DNA from: Bacteroidota bacterium
GTDB taxonomy: Bacteria > Bacteroidota > Bacteroidia > Flavobacteriales_F > PHOS-HE28
Direction: 5' to 3'
DNA: 36,959 nucleotides
Assembly: GCA_018267065.1 (NCBI GenBank)
Contig: JAFDZG010000246.1
Span: 1-36,959 of the forward strand
Part shown: piece after piece, positions 16,200 to 24,986 of the stretch
Numbering within the stretch: the first letter of the stretch is position 1
Layout: every line of letters begins with the position of its first letter
Position numbers and translations under genes: made by a program
The notes under the pieces: model-generated
The model's database searches: none
What the model was told of the DNA's origin: nothing
The model's input: only the letters and a program-made list of their open reading frames with translations

Positions 16200-17265
16200 C
16201 CTCATCATCCTCGTGGTGCTGCTGCTCCTGGTGCATGCGGCAACCTTCGCCGCGTGGTGGTGGCTGAAGGACCACTACGAACTGGCCGCCCCGCGCATGC
16301 TTTGGGCGCTCGCCCTGGTGCCGCTGCTGGCCATTTGGTTCGTGGTGCGGCGCAACAAGCGCAGGCCATCCGCCACCTTGAGCACCTTGAAGGCGATGGA
16401 GCACGGCCCCGTGGACCTGGTTGCGCACGCGCGCCACGTGCCTTTTGCATTGGCACTGTTGGGCCTTGCCCTCCTGCTGCTCTCCATGGCACGGCCACAG
16501 AGCAAGGACAGCTGGCAGGACGTGACCCATGACGGCATCGACATCATGATCGCCATGGACTACAGCGCGAGCATGCTGGCCAAGGATTTCAACCCGGACC
16601 GCCTGGACGCCGCGCGTGACGTGGCCATGCGCTTCATTGACGACCGGCCCAACGACCGCATCGGGCTGGTGGTGTACGAAGGCGAAGCTTTCACGCAATG
16701 CCCGCTCACCACGGACCACGACGTGCTGAAGGACCTGTTCATGAAGGCCAAGACCGGCATGATCAACGGTGGTACCGCCGTGGGCATGGGGCTGGCCACC
16801 GCCATCAACCGCCTGCGCGAAAGCAAGGGCAAAAGCAAGGTGGTGATCCTGCTCACCGACGGCATGAACAACGCCGGCACCATACAACCGCTGGATGCCG
16901 CACAGATCGCCGAGGAGCTCGGCATCCGGGTATACACCATCGGCGTGGGCACGCGCGGAAAAGCGCTCTCCCCGGTGGCGATCTATCCCAACGGCCAATA
17001 CAAGTACGATTACGTGGACGTGGACGTGGATGAAGCCATGCTCAAGAAGGTGGCGGCCATGACCGGCGGGCGCTATTTCCGCGCCACGGATGAAAAGAAG
17101 CTGCGTGAGATCTACCAGGAGATCGACCGCTTGGAGAAAACGCGCGTGAAAGTGACCGAGCACAGCAGCCACACCGAGGAATACTTCATGCCCCTGGCGG
17201 GCGGGTGCGCACTGCTCGTCCTCTCCCTGCTGCTGGGCAACACCATTCTCCGCACCACGCCATGA
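16183..17265 (+). CDS. batA: BatA, von Willebrand factor A membrane protein
   Basis: A 360-residue membrane-anchored VWA protein. Hydrophobic segments lie at about residues 7-27, 39-55 and 86-101, before the VWA domain, and a final one at about 336-353. The metal site is complete: DYSAS (126-130), Thr198 in NGGTAVG and Asp226 in LLTDGMNN. Most homologues have DVSGS; the Tyr is unusual but leaves the DxSxS ligands intact. The first segment (MRRSRDLIILVVLLLLVHAA) appears to be an extra one compared with the two N-terminal helices usual in BatA. It probably pairs with BatB in the Bat complex linked to aerotolerance and envelope stress. Confidence 0.92.
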   Translation: MRRSRDLIILVVLLLLVHAATFAAWWWLKDHYELAAPRMLWALALVPLLAIWFVVRRNKRRPSATLSTLKAMEHGPVDLVAHARHVPFALALLGLALLLLSMARPQSKDSWQDVTHDGIDIMIAMDYSASMLAKDFNPDRLDAARDVAMRFIDDRPNDRIGLVVYEGEAFTQCPLTTDHDVLKDLFMKAKTGMINGGTAVGMGLATAINRLRESKGKSKVVILLTDGMNNAGTIQPLDAAQIAEELGIRVYTIGVGTRGKALSPVAIYPNGQYKYDYVDVDVDEAMLKKVAAMTGGRYFRATDEKKLREIYQEIDRLEKTRVKVTEHSSHTEEYFMPLAGGCALLVLSLLLGNTILRTTP

Positions 17266-18413
17266 GCACGCCCGGCACATACCGAACCGGCGCAGTATCC
17301 GCGGTGGTCCTGTGCGTGGAAGCACTGGCGTGGGCCATCGGGGGCGCCTTCCTCTATTCCGCCGCACACTACCTGCCCCAGTTCCGTTTCCATCGGCCCG
17401 ACGTGCTGTGGGGCTTGCTTGCGGGCCCCGCCCTGGTGTTGGCCTTCCTGATAGGCTTGGCCTTGAAGAACCGCGCACTGCACCGCTTCGGCAGCGATCC
17501 GCTCATTGCCGACATGGTTCCCGGTGTTTCTTCCTGGCGTTCCACGCTGAAGTTCCTCCTGCTGCGCCACGGGTTCAGCTTTGCGGTGTTCGCGCTTGCC
17601 GGGCCGCAGATGGGCACGCGCCTGGAAGAAGTTACCGCCAAGGGCGTGGACGTGGTGATCGCGCTGGACGTGAGCAACAGCATGTTGGCTGAAGACCTCA
17701 AACCGGACCGGCTGGAAGTGGCCAAGCGCGCCCTTTCGCAATTGATCGACCAAATGAGCGGCGACCGGCTTGGCATCGTGGTGTTCGCGGGCGAAGCCTA
17801 TACACAACTGCCCATCACTGCGGACCGCAGTGCGGCCAAGCTCTTCCTTCCGAGCCTGGGGCCCGACCTGGTGCACACCCAAGGCACCGCCATCGGCGCC
17901 GCCATTGATGAAGCGCGCAGAAGCTTCGGAAAGGATGCCGCCAAGGGAAAGGCCATCATTGTGATCAGCGACGGCGAAAGCTTTGAGGACGACGGCGAGG
18001 CCGCAGCCCAGCGTGCCGCAGCGGACGGCATCATCGTGAACACCATCGGCATGGGCTCCGAACAAGGGGCGCCCATTCCCATCCGCGTGAACGGCCGCAT
18101 GGTAGGCTTCAAGAAGGACAAGGACGGGCAAACGGTGATCACCAAGCTGAACAGCGGCATGCTGGCCCGTATCGCTGCAGCCGGGCACGGCGATTACATC
18201 CACGCAACGGCCGCCGATGCCGGGGTGGGCCGGCTGGTGGCCAAATTGCGCGGCATGGACCAAAGCAAGCTGGGCACCTATAAGTTCGCGGGGCATGAAG
18301 ACCGCTTCCAGTACTTCCTTGCCGTGGCTTGCGCCATGGTCCTGATCGGCCTGTTGATCGGCGAGCGCACCATTCACCTCCGCCTTGGAAAACACCTGCC
18401 ATGGCACGCCTGA
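17262..18413 (+). CDS. batB: BatB, von Willebrand factor A membrane protein
   Basis: A 383-residue second VWA protein. ATG 17262 overlaps the batA stop (ATGA). Membrane segments are at about residues 12-33, 48-68 and 100-114, with another near the C-terminus (about 350-370). The metal site is DVSNS (136-140), then a conserved Thr in TQGTAIGAAI and Asp in VISDGESFEDDG. Sequence around LxEDLKPDRLEVAKRALSQLI is typical of BatB. Its 3' end overlaps batC by 13 bases. The two VWA domains are clearly related, but BatB has a much longer insertion after the last strand (the GRMVGFKKDKDG region). Confidence 0.92.
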   Translation: MSTPGTYRTGAVSAVVLCVEALAWAIGGAFLYSAAHYLPQFRFHRPDVLWGLLAGPALVLAFLIGLALKNRALHRFGSDPLIADMVPGVSSWRSTLKFLLLRHGFSFAVFALAGPQMGTRLEEVTAKGVDVVIALDVSNSMLAEDLKPDRLEVAKRALSQLIDQMSGDRLGIVVFAGEAYTQLPITADRSAAKLFLPSLGPDLVHTQGTAIGAAIDEARRSFGKDAAKGKAIIVISDGESFEDDGEAAAQRAAADGIIVNTIGMGSEQGAPIPIRVNGRMVGFKKDKDGQTVITKLNSGMLARIAAAGHGDYIHATAADAGVGRLVAKLRGMDQSKLGTYKFAGHEDRFQYFLAVACAMVLIGLLIGERTIHLRLGKHLPWHA

Positions 18414-19132
18414 ACCTCCTGCTCCTGCTGCTTGCCTGCGCATTGGGCCTTCATGCCCAGCAGGCCGACCGTGCCATCCGCCAGGGAAATTCGGCTTACA
18501 AGGAAGGTGACTTGAAGGATGCGGTGAAAGCCTACTCCAATGCAGAAAAGGACGAGCGGGGCATGTTCAACCTCGGCAATGCCCTTTACCGGCAGGACAG
18601 CGTAAAACAGGCCCAACAGAGCTATGAGAACGCCGCTTCCATGGCCAAGGGCCCGGATGCACAGGCCAAAGCCTACCACAACCTGGGCAACAGTTGGATG
18701 CGGCAAGGAAAGTACCAGGAAGCCGTGAATGCATACAAGGAAGCACTAAAGCGCACGCCTGGTGACGATGATACCCGGTACAACCTGGCATACGCACAGG
18801 AGAAACTTGCACGGCAACAACAGCAACAGAAACAGGACCAAAACAAGGATCAGCAGCAAAAGGACCAACAGAAGAAGGACCAACAGCAACAGGGGGACCA
18901 ACAGAAGCAGGACCAGCAAAAGCAGAACGACCGGAACAAGGACCAGCAGCAAAAAGACCAGCAGGACCAGCAGAAACAGGACCAGGCACAGCAGGGGCAG
19001 CAGGACCGCATCGACCCGCAGGATGCCAAGCGCATGCTGGATGCCGCGCAACAGCAGGAAAAGGACGTGCAGGAAAAGGTGCGGCGACTGATGCAGCCCA
19101 AGCCCACCTCCCCACCTGCAAAGGATTGGTGA
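18401..19132 (+). CDS. batC: BatC, exported TPR protein with a Gln/Lys/Asp-rich tail
   Basis: A 243-residue protein starting at ATG 18401 with a signal peptide (MARLNLLLLLLACALGLHAQ). Tetratricopeptide repeats occupy about residues 25-130 (GNSAYKEGDLKDAVKAY, HNLGNSWMRQGKYQEAVNAY, LKRTPGDDDTRYNLAYA). A low-complexity tail of about 65 residues is made almost only of Q, K, D and N (bases 18810-19010). It ends in a helical segment with DAKRMLDAAQQQEKDVQEKVRR, the part usually conserved in BatC. The tail is common in this family and is probably a flexible spacer. Confidence 0.88.
   Translation: MARLNLLLLLLACALGLHAQQADRAIRQGNSAYKEGDLKDAVKAYSNAEKDERGMFNLGNALYRQDSVKQAQQSYENAASMAKGPDAQAKAYHNLGNSWMRQGKYQEAVNAYKEALKRTPGDDDTRYNLAYAQEKLARQQQQQKQDQNKDQQQKDQQKKDQQQQGDQQKQDQQKQNDRNKDQQQKDQQDQQKQDQAQQGQQDRIDPQDAKRMLDAAQQQEKDVQEKVRRLMQPKPTSPPAKDW
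18810..19010 (+). repeat. Low-complexity coding repeat (Q/K/D/N-rich)
   Basis: A stretch of near-repeats built from CAG, CAA, AAG, AAA, GAC and AAC codons inside batC, with units such as KDQQQKDQQ. Such tracts vary in length between strains by slippage or recombination; here it keeps the reading frame. Confidence 0.75.
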
Positions 19133-19135
19133 ACC

Positions 19136-20875
19136 ATGTTGAAGAACATCATACCACTTGCCTCGTTCCTGCTGCTGGCCTGCTTTCCCGCGCGGGCCCA
19201 GCAGATCACCTTCCAAGCTTCGGTGGACCGGAATGAGATCGCCGCGGGCGAACCGGTGAAACTGACGATCTCACTGGAGAACGCATCAGGTGGTGCAATG
19301 ACCACCCCGGACTGGGGCGGCATGGTGGTGATGCAAGGCCCGATGGAAAGCAGCAGCTTCAGCAGCATCAACGGCCGCATGAGCCGCTCCGTGTCGCGCA
19401 TCTGGTACCTCACCGCCACCCAACCGGGCAGCTATGTCATCGGTTCATCCACGGTGCGCGTGGGCGGCGGCGTGCTGCACACGGACCCCATCACCATTAA
19501 AGTGGCCAAGGGAGCGGCAGGCGGCAGCAGCGCGGACGTGGACCGTGCACAGAAGAAGGACCCCAATCTTTTCTGCACCATCAGCCTCAGCAAAAGCAAG
19601 GCCTTCGTGGGCGAACAAGTGATCGCGACCTACACGCTCTACTACCGCTACAACTCGCTCCAACCGCAGGATTACAACCTGCCCAAGTTGAACGGCTTCT
19701 GGGCCGAGGAAGTGGACATGGGCAACCAGAACGGCAGCACGGCCACCATCAACGGCCTGCGCTACAACGTTGCCGTGCTCAAGAAACAAGTGCTCATTCC
19801 GCTGCACAGCGGCAAGCTGCGCGTGGAACCCATGACGCTGAACTACCTGGTGAACCCCAGTTTCTTCAGCAGTGGCACGCCGGTGCGCATCCAGAGCAAT
19901 GCCAGCGAACTCACGGTGATCGACCTGCCAGGCGGAAAACCTGCCGACTTCATGGGCGCCGTGGGCGACCTGCAAATGGAAGTAACCACCGGTACGCCGC
20001 AGGTAAAGGCCAATGAAGCCATAGACCTGTCCGTCCGCTTCAGCGGAAGGGCCAATTTAAAATTGATCGACGCGCCAAAGCTCACCCTGCCTCCCGATTT
20101 CGACACCTACGACCCGAAGATCAACGACAAGATCACGGTGAACGGATCGGGGATGAGCGGAAGCCGTGAGTTCCAGTATTTGCTGATCCCGCGCCATGCC
20201 GGGAAGTACGATCTGGGCACGCTCACCTTCAGCTTTTTCGACCCTTCCAGCGGGACGTACAAGCAATTGCGCTCCGCCCCATTGACCTTTGACGTGGCCC
20301 CCGGGGATGGCAACGGAACCGCCACCGTGGGCACACCTGTGCAGAGCGACGTGCAGCGCCTCGGCTCCGACATCCGCTACATCCGCACCGGCGACCTGGA
20401 TTTGCGGCCCAAGGGCCACTACCTCTTTGGATCGTGGGCATACGTGCTGGGGATGGCACTCCCCCCCTTGCTGCTGCTGCTTTCCTTCCTGGTGCACCGC
20501 CGCCGGGAGCAGCGCCTCGGCGATCACGAAGGCCAGCGCAGGCGCGGTGCCGACAAGGTGGCCAAACAGCGCTTGGCCGCAGCCGCAGCCGCATTGGAGA
20601 AGAACGACCGCAACGCATTCCACGATGCCCTGGGCAAGGCATTGGAGGGCTACTTCGCCGACAAATTCAACCTGGGCGTGGCCGAAGTGACCGAAACTTC
20701 CATCCGCGAAAAACTGGGCATCCTGGACGGGGGCCGGACGGCGGAAGCCTATATCGCACTGATCAACGACGCCCAAATGGCACGCTTTGCGCCGCTGGAA
20801 ACCAAGCCCCAACGCCAAGCCTATGATGAGGCGGCGGAGATCATCAGCCGGATCGAACACCAGTTACGAAAATGA
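19136..20875 (+). CDS. batD: BatD, exported Ig-like membrane protein
   Basis: A 579-residue BatD protein, starting three bases after the batC stop. Signal peptide MLKNIIPLASFLLLACFPARAQ is followed by the family's first strand (ITFQASVDRNEIAAGEPVKLTI) and several Ig-like or Oxa-like beta domains to about residue 415. One membrane helix (about 430-453) is followed by a basic cytosolic helical domain (RRREQR, then DALGKALEGYFADKFN and the VTETSIREKLG segment). The protein should span the inner membrane with a large periplasmic part, probably a scaffold for BatA and BatB. Confidence 0.92.
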   Translation: MLKNIIPLASFLLLACFPARAQQITFQASVDRNEIAAGEPVKLTISLENASGGAMTTPDWGGMVVMQGPMESSSFSSINGRMSRSVSRIWYLTATQPGSYVIGSSTVRVGGGVLHTDPITIKVAKGAAGGSSADVDRAQKKDPNLFCTISLSKSKAFVGEQVIATYTLYYRYNSLQPQDYNLPKLNGFWAEEVDMGNQNGSTATINGLRYNVAVLKKQVLIPLHSGKLRVEPMTLNYLVNPSFFSSGTPVRIQSNASELTVIDLPGGKPADFMGAVGDLQMEVTTGTPQVKANEAIDLSVRFSGRANLKLIDAPKLTLPPDFDTYDPKINDKITVNGSGMSGSREFQYLLIPRHAGKYDLGTLTFSFFDPSSGTYKQLRSAPLTFDVAPGDGNGTATVGTPVQSDVQRLGSDIRYIRTGDLDLRPKGHYLFGSWAYVLGMALPPLLLLLSFLVHRRREQRLGDHEGQRRRGADKVAKQRLAAAAAALEKNDRNAFHDALGKALEGYFADKFNLGVAEVTETSIREKLGILDGGRTAEAYIALINDAQMARFAPLETKPQRQAYDEAAEIISRIEHQLRK

Positions 20876-21624
20876 AGCGCCTGCTCACACCGCTCCTGCT
20901 TGCACTGGCATTGCCGCTTGCGGCACAATCAAGTACCGATGCCTTGCTGCGCCGCGCCGAGGCCGCCTATGCCAAAGGCGACCATAAAAGCGCCCTGGCC
21001 CTCTATGATTCCGTGAACACCCGCATGACCTCGGCCAGCCTGTTGTTCAACATTGGCAACTGCTGGAGCAAGCTGGGCGATGTGCCGCACGCCATCCTGT
21101 ACTACGAGCGTGCCTTGCGCCTTGCGCCCGGTGCGGAGGACATCCAGGCCAACTTGGACCAGGAGCGCGCCAAAGTGGTTGACCGCATGAACGAACTGCC
21201 CTCCTTCACCTTGGGCTCCTTGTGGGACAGGCTGCAGGGCGGCACCGATGTGGACCAGTGGGCCAGGCGTTCACTTTGGGCCTGCGCCCTCATGGCCATT
21301 GCCGCCATTACCGGGACATGGGCCCGCGCTCGCGGTGCCAAGCGCTTGTTGTTCGGCACTGCGGCAATTGCCCTTGTGGCAACCGTTTGCTCCGCGCTTC
21401 TCGCATTCTACCGGGTGCAGCAGGTGGAAGACCGTGGTTCGGCCATCATCATGACGCCTTCGGTGGACATCCTCGGAGAGCCGCATGCGGGTTCCACGAG
21501 GCTCTTCATCCTGCACCAAGGAACCAAGGTGAGTGCCTTGCAACGCCATGGAGAATGGCAGGAAGTGCGCTTGGCAAGCGGTGCCGTGGGCTGGTTGCCC
21601 TCGGGGTCCATCGAGGTGATCTAG
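20872..21624 (+). CDS. batE: BatE, TPR and SH3-like membrane protein
   Basis: A 250-residue protein whose ATG overlaps the batD stop (ATGA). It has a signal peptide (MKRLLTPLLLALALPLAAQ), tetratricopeptide repeats at about 24-100 (AEAAYAKGDHKSALALYDSV and VPHAILYYERALRLAPG), two membrane helices (about 135-155 and 160-182) and a C-terminal bacterial SH3 domain (about 195-250, ending WLPSGSIEVI) that could bind peptidoglycan. This is the standard BatE plan and the last gene of the cluster. Its stop is 14 bases from the stop of the convergent beta-helix gene. Confidence 0.9.
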   Translation: MKRLLTPLLLALALPLAAQSSTDALLRRAEAAYAKGDHKSALALYDSVNTRMTSASLLFNIGNCWSKLGDVPHAILYYERALRLAPGAEDIQANLDQERAKVVDRMNELPSFTLGSLWDRLQGGTDVDQWARRSLWACALMAIAAITGTWARARGAKRLLFGTAAIALVATVCSALLAFYRVQQVEDRGSAIIMTPSVDILGEPHAGSTRLFILHQGTKVSALQRHGEWQEVRLASGAVGWLPSGSIEVI

Positions 21625-21638
21625 GCGATCACCCGCGA

Positions 21639-24600
21639 TCACGGCACCTGCTCTGAACGGGTCTGCGTGCTGAGGGAACTGCCCAGTACAATGAGCACCT
21701 GGTCACGGTCGTTTGATGGCCCGGTGTAGGACACAACGCCGTCCATGTTCACGTCGCAATTGTTGTAGCCCGATACGGTGTGCGTGGGTTCCAAACCGCC
21801 CGTCAACAGCAGGATCGCGTCCCGGTCGTTGTTCACTCCGGTATATTTCACCTTGCCGTCGTCATTCACGTTGCCCGGCCATAGGGCCATCACACCGCCC
21901 ACGTTCCTTTGGGCGGCGGTTCCGAAGGTGGGCGTGGAAGGCAGCGTGAAATCCAGCAGTTCACCGTTGCCGGTGAGCAGCGTGGTGGAAAGCGCCGCCA
22001 GGTGGTTGCGGTGCCTTACGGCCACATGGCGGTTGGCCGTAGTTCCATTGAAACCCAACAGCACATTGCCGTCCGGGGCCACCACCGTGCCGTCACGCAA
22101 CAGGAGCGCAGCCCTGCGGCCTGCCAGGGAATACGCGGGATTGTCCTCGTGCAATTCCAGCATCACCCAATCCACCACCGCTTGGGACCCCGTTGCCTGC
22201 ATCACGGCAGGGGAAGCGACAGCACCGGCATTCTCCACCACATAGCCCATGGCCGTATAGGGTTCAATGGAAGGAACCAGTCCTTGTGCACGCAGGTCGT
22301 CGCGCATCAACGAGCTTCCGGACTGCATGGCCCCGCCCAGCATCATCTTAACGCGGACCTTGCCCGTGGGCACGGCAGCCCCGCAATCCGGGCCTTCATA
22401 CTTGTAGGCAACCACCGAGGAGTAGGCCGGCACCGTAATGGATGCCGCAAGGAAATTGCCTGCAACATCCTTCCAGCAACCGTCCGGAAGCGTAAAGCTT
22501 TGCGCGGTTGCCAGTTCATTCACAAAAATCTTGTGCCGCACGGCCGGATCAAGCGGCTGCACCGTCACCTTGGTCACCTCCACATTATCGAGGTAGTACA
22601 TCGGGTCGGTCCATTCGTTGACGAACTGGATCTGTGCCTGGTCCGTAAGGTCGCTCTGGAAATACATCTCCAGGTCGCGGCGTTCCGAGGTTGCCGGAAG
22701 CATCCATTGCCACGTGGTGTAAGGCGTGGAGAAGGTGGACTGCCCCTTGATGCCCACGGTGACATCCTCGGGGTTGTTGCTCTGGATGCTGCACCGCACC
22801 CGGTACCACGCGCCGTTCTGAATGGGGAAAAGGTCCGGATTGTGCAGCGTGAAGTTCGGATACATGCTGTTGTCAGGCAGGTAAGCCTTCAGTGCGCCAT
22901 TGTCCAAATGATCGGTTACCCGGCTCACTTGTGCGTTGGTGGGCCAGCCGGTCCAGCCGTTCACATTGTTGGTGAAATTCCCGTTGATCACCAGGTTGGA
23001 GCCCAATTCCTGCACGGTTGCATAATCGGACAACCTGAGTGGGCTGCGTGTGCTGCCAGCATCTTCGTTCTTTTCCTGTTGCCAGCGTTCAAGGCTGAAA
23101 AAACGCGGGTTGCCCACCACGAAATTGATGACCTTGATGCTGAGTTCGTTGTAAGGGTTGAAGTAGCGGTTGTTGGCGTAGGTGCCGAAATCCACCGGAT
23201 CGGCCCCGTGCGTGTTGTACTGCAGCATGCAGAGCTGGTCCTTGGTGAGGCAGTACATTACGTTTCCGCTGTACACATCGTTGTAGTTGGGCACATAGTA
23301 CGGGGGCGTGGCGCCTGCACCGGTTGCGTTGGAATAGTCGGACACCGTGATCTGCACGCCGTTATTGAAGAACACGTTGTCCTTGATCTGCAGCCCGGTG
23401 GTCACCATGGTGTGGTCCACGTGAATGCCCGATTGCGGGCAGTTGTACACGGTGTTGCGCTGGGCCGTGGTGTTCTTGATGGATGTGTTCCCGAAGTAGA
23501 TGCCGATGCCCATCCGCTCATTGTGGGGCACCGTATTGGGGCAACCGTTCTGCCAGGAGCCGATGGGGTCGCTTACGATATTGTCCTGGATCACCAAGCC
23601 ATCAGCGTGATCAATGGCAATGCCGCCGCCATCGTTCATGGAGGCCAGCGGATGGTGCACCACGTTCTTCTCCACCAAGGCATTCGCCTCGGCGATGATC
23701 CCGATGTAGCCGATGGTGTCCAACCGGTTGCCGCGGATAATGGTGCCCGAACCCGTGGTGCGGATGCCGAAATAGCCCCATGCGCTCTCACCCTCACCGT
23801 CCACCAGTGCGATGGCGTTCAGGGTGTTGTCCGAGATCTGGATGCCGTTGCCCAATGCCATGATGCCCGTGGCATAGGTGTTCCTGAACGTGCAACCGGT
23901 ATAGGTGCTGTTCGTTCCGGCGCAACGGATGCCATGGTAAAGGTCCCTGAAGGAGCAGCCTGCCACCGTCACATGGTCGGCACCGTCGTTCAATACACCG
24001 GCAAGGCGCTGGTGCCGGAATTCCAGGTTCTCAATGCGGAGATAGGACCGGTGCCAGTAACAGTTCACACCGGTCTTGTACACGGCCGCCTCCACGTTCT
24101 GGCTGCCGGGATCACCATTGTTGGGGGGCCAGAAGTAGAGCTGCTGCGCGGTGCGGTCGTAATACCATTCGCCCGGGCTGTCCAGCTCGGAAAGCTTGTT
24201 CTTCATGAAGAAGCCCCATTGCGTGTTGCCCAAGTTGAGGGTGGGTGTGGTGAAATTGAGCGTGCCGGTGGAATAATTGGAGACCACCAGCGTATCAAAC
24301 GAACTGGCGGAGCTGCGCACTACGGCCGTGGCACCGTTCCAATACCCCGAAGGCTGCGTGAGGTCCGCGCTTTGGATCTGCGTGCCGCCTCCTTGGTTGT
24401 TGCGCAGCCATCCGCTGTTGGGGTAGCGTGCGGGGGTCATGCGCACACCGTTCACGTAAACCTGCTCCACCCTTCCGCTGGTAACGGAAGCCCTCCAGAT
24501 ATGGCCTTGGTAATTGCTCCAGCCCGTGACCAGTTCACTGCCCTTGATGAGGGGCTTTGCGCCGGTGCCATAAGCACCCACTGTAATTACTTGGCCCGCT

Positions 24601-24833
24601 GTTCCATTCACGCCCAGAATGATCTCACCACGCCATGTTCCACCACGTTCAAATAAGATCCTGTCCCCCGGCTGGTAGCTGAAGGCATTTTGGTTTACAC
24701 GCCAAATGGTGCGCCATGCCGCGGCAGGCGATGTTCCGTTATTGGAATCATTGCCGCTTTGCGAAACGTAATAATCCGTGCAATGGGCGGCCATGCCAAG
24801 GAGCAGGCCGATGAGCGAAAGGATGTACCGCAT
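21639..24833 (-). CDS. Secreted right-handed beta-helix protein with a C-terminal dockerin-like module
   Basis: From ATG 24833 the protein has 1064 residues and an export signal (MRYILSLIGLLLGMAAHC). The N-terminal half starts with YYVSQSGNDSNNGTSP and AAAWRTIWRVN, typical of DUF1565/NosD-type right-handed beta-helix proteins that often act on or bind polysaccharide. A beta-sandwich region like a carbohydrate-binding module follows (NLVINGNFTNNVNGWTGW onward, about bases 22540-23000). The last 240 residues (below about base 22370) form a separate module ending in two EF-hand-like loops, NVNDDGKVKYTGVNNDRD and DVNMDGVVSYTGPSNDRD. No T9SS type A or B domain is seen. Catalytic residues are not identifiable, so no enzyme activity is claimed. 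Confidence 0.82.
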   Translation of the reverse strand: MRYILSLIGLLLGMAAHCTDYYVSQSGNDSNNGTSPAAAWRTIWRVNQNAFSYQPGDRILFERGGTWRGEIILGVNGTAGQVITVGAYGTGAKPLIKGSELVTGWSNYQGHIWRASVTSGRVEQVYVNGVRMTPARYPNSGWLRNNQGGGTQIQSADLTQPSGYWNGATAVVRSSASSFDTLVVSNYSTGTLNFTTPTLNLGNTQWGFFMKNKLSELDSPGEWYYDRTAQQLYFWPPNNGDPGSQNVEAAVYKTGVNCYWHRSYLRIENLEFRHQRLAGVLNDGADHVTVAGCSFRDLYHGIRCAGTNSTYTGCTFRNTYATGIMALGNGIQISDNTLNAIALVDGEGESAWGYFGIRTTGSGTIIRGNRLDTIGYIGIIAEANALVEKNVVHHPLASMNDGGGIAIDHADGLVIQDNIVSDPIGSWQNGCPNTVPHNERMGIGIYFGNTSIKNTTAQRNTVYNCPQSGIHVDHTMVTTGLQIKDNVFFNNGVQITVSDYSNATGAGATPPYYVPNYNDVYSGNVMYCLTKDQLCMLQYNTHGADPVDFGTYANNRYFNPYNELSIKVINFVVGNPRFFSLERWQQEKNEDAGSTRSPLRLSDYATVQELGSNLVINGNFTNNVNGWTGWPTNAQVSRVTDHLDNGALKAYLPDNSMYPNFTLHNPDLFPIQNGAWYRVRCSIQSNNPEDVTVGIKGQSTFSTPYTTWQWMLPATSERRDLEMYFQSDLTDQAQIQFVNEWTDPMYYLDNVEVTKVTVQPLDPAVRHKIFVNELATAQSFTLPDGCWKDVAGNFLAASITVPAYSSVVAYKYEGPDCGAAVPTGKVRVKMMLGGAMQSGSSLMRDDLRAQGLVPSIEPYTAMGYVVENAGAVASPAVMQATGSQAVVDWVMLELHEDNPAYSLAGRRAALLLRDGTVVAPDGNVLLGFNGTTANRHVAVRHRNHLAALSTTLLTGNGELLDFTLPSTPTFGTAAQRNVGGVMALWPGNVNDDGKVKYTGVNNDRDAILLLTGGLEPTHTVSGYNNCDVNMDGVVSYTGPSNDRDQVLIVLGSSLSTQTRSEQVP

Positions 24834-24986
24834 GTAGTTCCGTCTAATGCCCCGGGAAGGGCACGCGAAATTCGTCAGTCCCAAGCACTTGTACAGGCCT
24901 GCGCGGCAAGAATGATCAACAATTCGACCACTCCCCCACCGTACCCGACCAAACCGCCTTTCAGCCGATGATCAGGCAATCACAGA

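Noticed and set aside
18810-19010. Possible CRISPR or tandem DNA repeat
   Set aside because: The repetition is codon-level low complexity (Q, K, D, N) inside batC; there are no regular spacers.
13181-21624. Novel AAA+/VWA defence-like system
   Set aside because: MoxR with VWA proteins can suggest ternary defence systems, but the gene order and domains match the known Bacteroidota Bat cluster.
21909-24656. 915-codon plus-strand frame opposite the beta-helix gene
   Set aside because: Composition is His, Val, Gly and Ala with no domain or signal; the minus strand has a signal peptide and clear domains.
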